A stretch of 64,000 bases of DNA from Epiperipatus broadwayi (Eukaryota; Onychophora; Udeonychophora; Euonychophora; Peripatidae), in assembly GCA_028023455.1 (NCBI GenBank), contig JAQFVV010012422.1, forward strand, positions 7,427,210 through 7,491,209. Direction: 5' to 3'. Every line of letters begins with the position of its first letter. Position 1 is the first letter of the stretch. Shown here piece by piece: positions 1 through 9,226 of the stretch. The position numbers and the translations under genes are program-made. The notes beneath the pieces are model-generated. The model did no database searches. It was not told where the DNA came from and worked only from the letters and a program-made list of their open reading frames with translations.

Positions 1-210
1 AATCCTATCTAGTGTTTAAGATCTTGGTGCAGTTCTCTCAGATTCAAGGCTTCTTACTGATGAAATCCACAAGCTAGAAACTAATATGGGGATATTGGAT
101 GAGTAGGCACTAGATAGAGATTTTATACATAAACCTTCCTGCATTTGTTGATTACTCTGGCTTGCACTCAATGGCACTACTGTATGGAGAGTTTTGCTTC
201 TGTGTTAAGT
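1..210 (+). repeat. F1 dispersed repeat, half copy
   Basis: This is one arm of a repeat family (F1) seen again at about 13610, 17385, 19120, 23945, 25125 and 29560. Shared landmarks are a CTGATGA core, GAAACTA, GGATATTGGATGAGTAGGCA and a 3' block around TTGATTACTCTGGCTTGCA. The element may continue off the left edge of the window. It carries a hammerhead-like core near its 5' side. Confidence 0.8.
51..92 (+). ncRNA. Hammerhead-like motif of repeat F1, decayed
   Basis: CTGATGA at 57-63 is followed by GAAAC at 77-81 and then TGGGGA, which can pair through G-U wobbles with the six bases before CTGATGA. The 2-bp stem III is broken here (C opposite A), so this copy is probably inactive. The better preserved copy is at 25684-25725. 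Confidence 0.45.
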
Positions 211-726
211 CATTTCTTATGCATGAATCTACATCACTTTTCCAAATAATTTTATTATCCTTTCTCTTTTTCAAAAACTTGCTCCTATTCTTTTTTAAGA
301 TAATCTCTTACCTTTTCTTTTTCTAATGTTCTCACATTTTATAATTTCTTTCTATATGTCTTTCAAATTCTAAGTATATATACAATTAATTTCTCAAACA
401 AAAATTTTAATTTGCTTTGAAAGTTGTTTTTTTTTTTCACTTTTGAAAAACACTTGTATGTTTCTGGGTTGGTTTTTCTACATACCTTTATCTTTTCTTT
501 TGAAGTTCCATTTTCAAAATCATAAAAAAATATATAATTGACCAAGCAACAACATTAACATTTTGTAAATCTTTGTGTTAGTTCTAGCTTGAAAGGGTTA
601 AAGAATATTTTATAATCTATAATATGTCTAATATCTTTTTCAGTTCTCATCTAATTTTTTATTACTATAATCTATATTTTCCATATTCTAAAACACTAGA
701 TGCATTGCTTGGAAAGTAGCATGTTT
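211..726. other. No gene seen
   Basis: AT-rich sequence with poly-T runs. I recognise no coding frame, RNA gene or repeat family here. Confidence 0.6.
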
Positions 727-958
727 GCTTATAAGGCAATATGTAATGTGCTTATACTAAATATTTCTTATATATGTCAGTAGAAGAATTTGAACTTAGG
801 ACTTTTTAGTTCATATTTGTCCTCCACTTCATCTCAAGCAACTGATACACATGACCACATACTTACAAAATATATAGAGGATCACCAATATTGATATTTT
901 GTGCAAAAACACTTATCAGTTGAACCAGATCATAGTCTCCCATATATATATATATATA
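727..958 (-). repeat. F2 repeat unit, part left of the LTR insertion
   Basis: This F2 unit (landmarks TTTGAACTTAGGACTTT, GATACACATGACCACATA, CAGTTG.ACCAGAT) is cut at its (TA)n tract by the LTR retrotransposon and resumes at 11795. Other F2 copies lie at 12021, 12501, 12905, 16545, 19640, 36605 and 49365. Confidence 0.8.
880..931 (-). ncRNA. Hammerhead ribozyme motif of F2, mutated copy
   Basis: On the minus strand the order is GATC, stem I, CTGATAA, stem II, loop, AAA, ATATTGGT, GATC. The outer stem I pair GATC/GATC is intact. G8 and G12 of the catalytic core are changed to A, so this copy should not cleave. Confidence 0.6.
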
Positions 959-3335
959 TGAAACATATGCTGTTCCTCATATAAATATTCAAAAGACCCC
1001 CCCCCCCATTTAAAAACGTCTAGCGTGATTCAGTCTAATTGGGAACGCAATAAATTTTGATTTGTTTAAAAAAAAAATCATATTTTTAATTTTGTGATTG
1101 ATCGATTTGAATAAAATATTAAGTCATCTTATTTTTTTTTTTATCTGTCTCAATAAAAAAAAAAAGAAATTAATTATCCAATCATTAAAAAGAAAAAAGG
1201 AAAAGATACTTGGATTAAACTGAGGCAGTATTCAAATTAGACACGTCGTGGGAAGAAAAGAACTTTTTTTTCTCTCTCGTCTTACACAGAGAGGCAGAAC
1301 ATATTAAATCTTTTTTTTTAAAAAAAAAAGTGTATTACTTAATTCTTTTGACTCATTAAAATGGAAAAAGAAAGCTTTCCTAGAGGAATTATGATGTCAA
1401 TGGGGTAATTTAGCGGCTTTACTCTCTCCACGCTGTGCCATGACTTTACATAGATGAAATAATCCGCCTTCTTTTTGAATAAACTGGACTGCAAAACTGG
1501 AAGGTAATTATGTTATAGGAATGTTTATACATCTTTATCATAGATTATAAATTGACATCGTGAAATGTCTACATAAAAATTATTTTTATAAAATATTAAA
1601 ATATTTTTATCATATGTTATAAAGTGAAGTTATGAAACGGTTGCATACATTTTGTTTAATAAAGTATTAAGACATCTTTACCATACGTTATAAAGTGAAG
1701 TTATGAAACGGTTGCATACATTTTGTTTAATAAAGTATTAAGACATCTTTACCATACGTTATAAAGTGAAGTTATGAAATAATTACGTAGAATTTATTTT
1801 GTAAAATATTAGAACATGTTTATCATACGTTATAAAATGAAGTTATGAAATGGTTATACGCAAATTTATTTATAAAAATATTTGAACGTATTTACTATAT
1901 GGATTAAAAATGCTTTAATTGCATACTACTTCTATCTGAGTAATGTAACAGAACTTATGTGTATGAATATACTGTTATATTTGATTAAATTAGAAATGCT
2001 TCAATTACTAAATGATAAATGCTCCACAAACCAAACAGAGTTTATGTGTAAGAATATACTTTTATATTTGGCTAAATTATAAATGCCTCAATTATCAAAT
2101 GATAAATGCTCTACAAACCAAGAATTGCTGAGTTCAAATGTCTACCAATCGGTAATAATTCATAAAATGATGAAATGCTCTATAAATCATAAATACTTGA
2201 CTGCTTCTAAGCTTCTTATAATGTAACAGAGTTTATGTGTAAGAATATACTTTTATATTTGGCTAAATTATAAATGCCTCAATTATCAAATGATAAATGC
2301 TCTACAAACCAAGAATTGCTGAGTTCAAATGTCTACCAATCGGTAATAATTCATAAAATGATGAAATGCTCTATAAATCATAAATGCTTGACTGCTTCTA
2401 AGCTTCTTATAATGTAACAGAGTTTATGTATAAGAATATACTTTTATATTTGACTAAATTATAAATGCTTTAATTACCAAATGATGAATGCTCCACAAAC
2501 CAAGAATTGCTGAATTTAAATGTTTACCAATCAGTAATAATTCATAAAATAACAAAATGTCATATGAATCATAAATGCTTAACTGCTACCAAGCTTCTTC
2601 TCATAAAGGAATACAAAAATAAACTATTGTTGAATTAGAATATTTCCAAGCTTCTTCTTGGATTCAAAATGAACTATTGTTGAATTAGAATATTCCCAAG
2701 CTTCTTCTCATAAATGGATTCAAAATGAACTATTGTTGAATTAGAATATTCCCAAGCTTCTTCTCATCAATGGATTCAAAATGAACTATTGTTGAATTAG
2801 ACTGTTTCCAAACGTCTTCTCATAAATGAACTTGTAAATGAACTATTGATAAAAAAAAGGAACTGCTTCTAGCTCTTTCATAAGTAAAATGAAAATGAGT
2901 TATCATGTGGATAAAATGAACTTCGTTAGAAATTGCTAATTAATTGTTATTTAATAAATTTTTTTTGTTACTAAAAATTAAATTGGTTATCCAGTTGTCC
3001 AGTTTTGTTTTGTTTTATCGCATCACTCATCAATTATAGCACTGGTTCATGAGAATCTCATGCCTTCTGAGCTACGTCTGACATAACTAGACCCAGGCCA
3101 GTCAGGTTGTAGTGAGACGGAACTCTAATGGCGCTGTTTGGAAAACCAAACATATAAATGTTTAGATGTTCCCAGTCTTTATGGTACTACATCCTCTGAT
3201 GAGCAGGAAATATTGTTGTAGGAGGCATTAACATCTGCATTAGGAATGTCAATTGATAGTTCCTTCCTACAGCATGCTCATCAGAAAATTGTTACAACTG
3301 ATGTAATAAAAGGGTTGTATGCGGGTCCGGTTACA
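959..3335 (+). repeat. 5' LTR (2377 bp)
   Basis: Starts TGAAACATATGCTG and ends GGTCCGGTTACA, matching 9227-11789. It is unusually long for a Ty3/gypsy LTR and built largely of internal tandem repeats. AATAAA at 3305-3310, about 25 bases before the LTR end, is a plausible polyadenylation signal. An inverted repeat around 3190-3292 (CTGATGAGCA ... TGCTCATCAG) lies close to the 3' end of the LTR. Confidence 0.95.
1621..2850 (+). repeat. Tandem repeats inside the 5' LTR
   Basis: Three arrays follow one another: about 71-bp units starting at 1621, 1692 and 1763 (AAAGTGAAGTTATGAAA); about 191-bp units starting at 2036, 2227 and 2418 (CAGAGTTTATGTRTAAGAAT); and units of roughly 55-60 bp from about 2600 (CCAAGCTTCTTCT ... 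GAACTATTGTTGAATTAGA). The 3' LTR has four 191-bp-type units (10304, 10495, 10686, 10871), which accounts for its extra 186 bases. Confidence 0.9.
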
Positions 3336-3665
3336 TTTGTCGTCCAACTGTGAGGCTTTATCCAGCTAGCCTAACCATAGGCACCTATTACATTGTCATC
3401 TTACTGTGAAGCCTTATCTAGCTAGCCTAATCATAGGCATAAGCAGATCACGATTCTGTGATATGAACAGTGCATATGATGTAGTGATGTAATTTGTTCA
3501 GGAAGGATGGAAAAATAAAAGTTTAAAAGAAACAACACAAAAATGAATGGAATAAAGAATGAAACAGGCATTTCAAAGAAGATGGAGTAGGGTCATGGTG
3601 TGGATGGAGAGAGAAGCTTATTAAAGTTGAAATTAAAAAAAATACCATTAAACTAGAATAAAATA
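3336..3665 (+). other. Retrotransposon leader with imperfect 57-bp duplication
   Basis: The untranslated leader between the 5' LTR and gag. The first about 53 bases (from TTACATTTGTCGTCC, overlapping the LTR end) recur imperfectly from 3388 (TTACATTGTCATCTT), each copy ending near CCTAAYCATAGGCA. I see no obvious tRNA-type primer site starting with TGG directly after the LTR. Confidence 0.7.
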
Positions 3666-5399
3666 TTGATGAAAACCAGATCAAAATCAAAAAAAATGAT
3701 GAATACAGAAAGCATAGAGGATCCTCCTGAGAAAGAAGATAAACAAGAAGCTAAAGCAGATGAGGAATCAGAGAAAACAGGGGAGACATCTACATTAGCC
3801 CAGTTATTGGAAATTATAAAAGCAGGCCAAAAGAAAGGAGACAAACAAAGAGAAGAAGATATCAAACAAAGAGAAGAAGATATCAAACAAAGAGAAGAAG
3901 ATATCAAACAGAGAGAAGAAGATAACCAGAAAAGAGACAAACAAAGAGAAGAAGATATCAAACAGAGAGAAGAAGATAACCAAAAAAGAGATAAACAGAG
4001 AGAAGAAGATAACCAAAAAAGAGATAAACAGAGAGAAGAAGATAACCAGAAAAGAGACAAACAAAGAGAAGAAGCTATCAAACAGAGAGAAGAAGATAAC
4101 AAGCAAGCAATAGAAGCAAACCAAAGAATAGAAAAACAAATTATAGAAGCAGTGGAAAATCAGAATGAAAAGTTTGAGCAAATAATTAAACAAGTAAATG
4201 ATCGAATATTGAAAATAAAGGAAGATGTCATGAATGAAGTTAAAGGCTCACTAATAGAGCAAGAAGTCAAAATGACCCAAATATGTGAGACCATGGATAC
4301 AAGGATAATAAAAATTCAAGAATCCATGCAGGAAAAGGTGGATATATTGACCACCCAGGTGAGAAAGATGGAAATAAAAAATAGCAATATATTGCCTAAA
4401 CAAAAGGAGGTAGAAACAATCCCAAAAGAAAGCCAAAAAGAAAATTGCCAAGCTAGTCATGAAGTCCCTCCAACCAACCAGATGTATGGAATTGTAAACC
4501 AATTCTTAAAAATTAGAACTTTCTCTGGGAGCTGCAATGAAGCACCGATAGAATATATAAAAAGTTTGGAGAGATATTTTACTATTAACGTGTTGACAGA
4601 AGAGGCAAAGATGGCAATCGCATGTAGCCATCTCCAAGGTACAGCACAGGCATGGTGGGATTCACTGTTTGCCCAACCTACAAGTTTTGACGAATTTAAG
4701 GGAGCGCTAATGAACTGTTACTGGAGCGATGAGTGTCAGGAGGGGATTAAATATAAGGTATCCCAGGAGAAATGTCCTCCTGGAGAGCTTTATACACCAT
4801 TCTTTAGAAGACAGGTGGCCAGGTTGAGAGCCTTGACGTCTGATCCTCTATCTGAACTCCAGATCATTAGATTAATACGACACAGCTTTCCAAATTATGT
4901 AGAAAGAATGCTAATTGGGACTGATCGTCGATCCATCGAGCAGGTTGCTGAACTATTAACAGCCTATGATAGTTGCGGTACCTCAGCGACCAAAGAAGGA
5001 GGAACAAAACAACCACAAAATAAACCTCCCTATAGAAGAGATAATGGGCCTAACATAGGAACCATCAGATATAAAAGGAAAATGCCTCCTCGGCAATATG
5101 GCAACAACAACCCACCACCATGGTATCAGCATCAAAGAAATCAGACACCACCATGGAAAAGGCAAAGACGATATTCGATAGGCAACGTGCAGAGCCCTTA
5201 CCAAACCCGAGTTATCAGAAGATCAAACAGTGATGATAACCTGCAAAGAAGTGTGGGTACAACTACTGAACCGCAGAGAAAAGAACAAGAGGGAAGCCGC
5301 CACGATGATGTATGGCCTAACAAACATCCAAAGATGGGACAAGAAATGGATCCCAAAAGACTAAATTATGAAGAGTTAAACAGGAAAGGACCTCGATAA
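3666..5399 (+). CDS. gag: Gag polyprotein of the LTR retrotransposon
   Basis: A 577-residue open frame. Gag builds the cytoplasmic virus-like particle that packages element RNA. Residues about 58-145 are a highly charged, repeat-built coiled coil with ten KQREE units, some followed by DNQKRD. Residues about 275-440 resemble the retrotransposon gag/capsid domain (FLKIRTFSG, LQGTAQAWWDSL, a PFFRR stretch, then the IEQVAELL helix). The C-terminal part is basic and rich in Pro, Asn, Gln and Arg (PPWYQHQRN, PPWKRQRR) and would bind RNA; I find no CCHC zinc knuckle. The start at 3666 gives the longest frame and follows the leader. Gag ends at 5399, overlapping the pol frame, which is in -1. No lesion is visible in this frame. 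Confidence 0.9.
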   Translation: MMKTRSKSKKMMNTESIEDPPEKEDKQEAKADEESEKTGETSTLAQLLEIIKAGQKKGDKQREEDIKQREEDIKQREEDIKQREEDNQKRDKQREEDIKQREEDNQKRDKQREEDNQKRDKQREEDNQKRDKQREEAIKQREEDNKQAIEANQRIEKQIIEAVENQNEKFEQIIKQVNDRILKIKEDVMNEVKGSLIEQEVKMTQICETMDTRIIKIQESMQEKVDILTTQVRKMEIKNSNILPKQKEVETIPKESQKENCQASHEVPPTNQMYGIVNQFLKIRTFSGSCNEAPIEYIKSLERYFTINVLTEEAKMAIACSHLQGTAQAWWDSLFAQPTSFDEFKGALMNCYWSDECQEGIKYKVSQEKCPPGELYTPFFRRQVARLRALTSDPLSELQIIRLIRHSFPNYVERMLIGTDRRSIEQVAELLTAYDSCGTSATKEGGTKQPQNKPPYRRDNGPNIGTIRYKRKMPPRQYGNNNPPPWYQHQRNQTPPWKRQRRYSIGNVQSPYQTRVIRRSNSDDNLQRSVGTTTEPQRKEQEGSRHDDVWPNKHPKMGQEMDPKRLNYEELNRKGPR

Positions 5400-8300
5400 A
5401 TGATTCCTCACCCAGGGGTCCTAATATTAAGCCGAGGAATCAAGAGATAAGTAATAGAAAATACTCAATGGCTAATATGATTTGTGATTGGGAAGAGAAA
5501 GTCCCTCAATATAATATGCAGCAATGCCCTAAAATTAAAATAATGCTGGAGGGTATTATTGTTGAAACTCTGTTGGATTCAGGGAGTCAGGTATCTGTGA
5601 TCTCTGAAGAGTTGTATAACCAAATGAAATTGTTAAATCCTGACCTTCGAACCCTACCACTCAAGGCAACTCAAGTTACATTGGCCAATAATAGGAAAGC
5701 TCGGGTGGAATCCAAACAGATATGGATTCAAATGTGGATAGGAAAAATCCATCTTAATCATGCCTTTTTAATAATGAAGGGTCTAATACATGAAGCTTTG
5801 GTGGGAGCAGATATAATGCATCGAATTCATTGCATGTTGGACTTTCAGAGGTGTCAAGTCATATGTGGAGATGAGGTCATACCCTTTACACTGCAGGAGG
5901 CACATCATTCAATGGAAATGGGTTGTGTTCAGAAAGATCCACCATGGCAAATGATTGAATCAAAGATTCAAGAATCTTCACTAATCAAAGAAAAGCAACA
6001 GCAGATAGAAAGGCTCCTGAGAGAATATCAAGTTATTTTCTCAGAAGTACCAGGGATTATTCATGGGTATGAACATCGAATAAAAGTGACAGATGAGCAA
6101 CCATACCAGTCCCGGTCATATCCTGTACCCTATCAGTATAAACCAGAAGTGGAGAAGCAATTGACAGAAATGCTAAAATGGGGAATCATTTCTAAATGTT
6201 CATCCCCTTTCAACAATCCACTAGTAGTCGTAAAAAAAAAAGATGGTACTGCCCGTTTATGCTTGGATGCGCATCAACTGAATAGAATAACAGTGCCAGA
6301 TCGTAATATACCACCTCCGATTTATGAGTTATTAATAAAATTTTGAGGGAAAAATATCTTTACCACCCTTGACCTTACAGCCAGTTACTGGCAAATCAAG
6401 TTGCATCCTGAAGACAGAAGATATACGGCATTCCGGTACAATGGATATTCGTATCAATTTAACAGGATGCCCTTCGGGTTGAAAAACAGTGGTTCTGGCC
6501 TAATGAAGTGTCTAGATAGAGTGTTGTCGGATGAGATTAAGCGAGTTGTAACAATGTATGTTGATGACGTGGTCATTGCATCGAAGAATTTGGAAGAACA
6601 TATCCAACATTTACGACTTTTTTTTAAAGAGTGTAAAGAAAAGGGAATAAAAATTAACATAAAGAAGAGTACCTTGGTAGCAGAGGAGGTAAAATTTTTG
6701 GGCCATATCGTCAACAAACAGGGCATTAGACCCCAGTACGAAAAGATACAGGCTATTCAAGAGTTTCCAAGACCCAAAACAAAGAGGCAAATTAGATCCT
6801 TCCTTGGGCTTTGTAACTTTTATAATAAATTTTATAAGGATTTCGCCCTTGATATGGAACCCTTACTTCAATTAATACGGAAAGATGCACCGTGGAAATG
6901 GAGTAGCGAACAAGAAGAGAACTTTGGATCAATTAAGAAGAAGCTTCTGGGGCAAGTAATGTTAACTTACCCAGACTTTAGTCAGTCATTTTATCTTCAA
7001 ACGGATAGCAGCGGTTATGGCCTGGGAGCTACCCTATTCCAAGTTCATGAAGATAATCAACCGAGAGTTTTATATTTTATTAGCCGATTATTGAAAGGTC
7101 CAGAGCTGAATTATACTGTGACAGAGAAGGAGGCTCTGGCAGTTATATGGGCATTTCAAAAGTTTCGCCAATTTCTCCTTGGGTCACAAGTGATCGTTAT
7201 TTCGGACCACAAAAGTTTAGAGTTCCTGAACCACAGTTACTTGACCAATAGCCGTTTGGTGAGGTGGAGCTTGTTGCTTCAGGAATTCGATTATACAGTC
7301 CAATATTGTAAAGGGTCAGACAATGTAGTTGCAGATGCATTGAGCCGGAACCCTATTAAGTTGGAACAACAACATTTGTGTGCAGATAATGTGTGCATTG
7401 CGGCTGCATGTCTAAGCAGTACAGAAGATGTTGAAACCAGTCTATACCAGTTAGAAGAGCATCAGACAGAGGACGCATATTGTAAGCAAGTGTTAAAAAA
7501 AATTGAAAAGCAGAAAAGGAGACTGAACCAGGAAGCTGACCCGACGGGAGAACAATGGAAACGATATGCAGTAAAAAAAAAGGTTTTGCAATATTGCGTC
7601 AATACTTCTACTGATCAATGGCGAATTGTGGTACCTATAAAAATGCGCCACCCACTTATTATATACACCCATAGATTATATGGACATTACGGAGCAGAAA
7701 AGACTTACCATGTGTTACGAAATTGGTTCTATTGGCCAAAGCAGTACAAAGAGGTAGTATCATTGATAAAGGGGTGTGAAATTTGCCAAAGAACCAAGCC
7801 GCTGAATAAATCATATTCAGGGTCCTTGAACCCAATTCTTGCAAAAGAACCTAATGAAATTCTGGCAGTGGATTATTATGGGCCCTTGCCCCCATTTCGT
7901 CGGATGAGGTATTTGATGGTAGGGTATGACATATTCTCCAAATGGGTAGTTGCATACCCTATACCTCGGGCTAATGCCCGAAACACTATAAAAGTGTTAC
8001 AAAACCAACATTTTAGCAAAGTGGGAAAACCACAGACAATCATCTCTGATCATGGCACCCCATTCGTCTCTACTGAGTGGAAGAAATGGATCAGCAAGGA
8101 GAATATAAAGCATATACTGACATCTATTCGCAACCCTCAATCCAACCCATGCGAGCGTGTGATGCGGGAGCTGGGTCGGTTATTCAGGGTGTACTTGAAT
8201 GCGAATCACCGGGGATGGGTGGACCAGGTCCAAAGAGTAGTCAACTATATAAACTGGACGCTAAATTTGTCAACAGGTTTTGCACCTGTGCAACTTCATT

Positions 8301-8671
8301 ATGGGAAATCTATACCTATGCTTTATCGTACAAAAATCCCAATAGTACCAGATATTATTGATAAGAAGAAGGATCAAGAAAAAGCCCTTCAACAATTAAG
8401 AAAGAGTGGTGAGATACGGAAGAAGAAATACATGAGCTCATCTCATTCATTTCAAGTGGGAGATCGAGTGATGGTTCGAGGATATCCAGTAAGTTATCCT
8501 GAACGAAACATATATAAGAAGTTTCAGGACATTTATGAAGACCCATATACAATAGTGAAGAAATATGGGAATAATGCATTTGCAGTAACAGAAGCAGGAA
8601 AAGAAAAAGGAACATTCAACGCAAGGCTGTTACGACCCTTTATAGAGATAGCTGATGGAAAAAGTTTGTGA
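5372..8671 (+). pseudogene. pol: Pol polyprotein (PR-RT-RNaseH-IN) with one in-frame stop
   Basis: Pol supplies the protease, reverse transcriptase, RNase H and integrase for cDNA synthesis and insertion. The frame is open from 5372; the first ATG is 5468. Aspartic protease: LLDSGSQVS at about 5570-5596, a DSG variant of DTG, and a later LVGADIM. RT: LCLDAHQLN, LDLTASYWQIKL, MPFGLKN and the catalytic YVDD at 6557-6568. RNase H: TDSSG near 7001 and SDHKSLEFL. Integrase: an HHCC zinc module from about 7665 to 7795 (CEICQ) and the triad D 7871, D 8048, E 8153, the last two about 35 residues apart. TGA at 6344-6346 interrupts the frame within RT, between the early fingers motifs and LDLTASYWQ; reading continues in the same frame with no other break. 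Start by frameshift from gag is more likely than internal initiation. Confidence 0.93.
5375..5381 (+). promoter_or_regulatory. Candidate -1 ribosomal frameshift heptamer
   Basis: GTTAAAC is read G TTA AAC in the gag frame. It lies inside the only overlap (5372-5396) between the open pol frame and gag before the gag stop. GUUAAAC is a known functional -1 slippery heptamer in arteriviruses. Pol is in the -1 frame relative to gag, as needed. Frameshifting itself is inferred. Confidence 0.6.
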
Positions 8672-9207
8672 GTGTGGAGTGGTGATGCATGAACTTGTGT
8701 TTTTCATGTTGAGATGGTGGATGATTGAGCAGAGCTGCTTGGATGCATTGTGTTATGATGCTCCGAAGTATATGCTCGGCACTATCCAGACCTGGATGTT
8801 GTGCTTCAAGAGTAGTCCAGCAGTGCGTATATATAGGTCTCATGTATAGGCCTTGGTCTCATGGATAGGCCAAATGATAGCCCCTAAGACTCACCGAAGC
8901 TGAGCAGGGTTGGCTGAGTGCCAAATTGATTTTTTTTCTCTGGCTCCTATTCTTGGTTGGATGATGCTTCTAGGTACAAGAGAGGTAGTGCTTAAAAATG
9001 AGATATTTTCTCGTGACGTCATGAGGCGGTGTGTACTGGTAGTTTGTGCTTGGCCGTCTACTTATCCTGGCATTGGAGGCTATGGTTCATGTATTCACTT
9101 TTCCAGCTCATCTTACCCATTCATCAGCATATCTAAAACCAGGCAGTACTGAGAAATAATGTGTATAGTATATGGAATGAAATCGTACTTCCAGGCGATT
9201 TCATCCC
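8672..9207 (+). other. Untranslated region between pol and 3' LTR
   Basis: Short frames here are not convincing and no envelope-like gene is visible. It ends at the purine-rich tract before the 3' LTR. Confidence 0.6.
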
Positions 9208-9226
9208 AAAATTTGGTGAGGGGTAA
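9208..9226 (+). promoter_or_regulatory. Candidate polypurine tract
   Basis: GGTGAGGGGTAA lies directly against the TG that opens the 3' LTR. Plus-strand DNA synthesis of LTR elements is primed from such a tract. It is purine-rich, though interrupted by T. Confidence 0.6.

Noticed and set aside
1882-2082. 66-residue frame in the 5' LTR, repeated at 10150-10350
   Set aside because: It recurs only because the LTR is duplicated and lies in the LTR tandem arrays; it shows no domain.
3190-3292. CTGATGAGCA in the LTR and its inverted partner as a hammerhead
   Set aside because: The core word is present but GCAG before GAAA is too short for stem II, and no U precedes a possible cleavage base where stem I would pair. 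The two words simply form an inverted repeat.
3653-4193. Minus-strand frames rich in SLCLS and FFSLF repeats
   Set aside because: Antisense reading of the gag coiled-coil repeat.
8077-9152. Possible envelope-like genes at the end of pol and downstream
   Set aside because: The frames overlap pol or are short and lack a signal peptide, fusion peptide or membrane anchor pattern.
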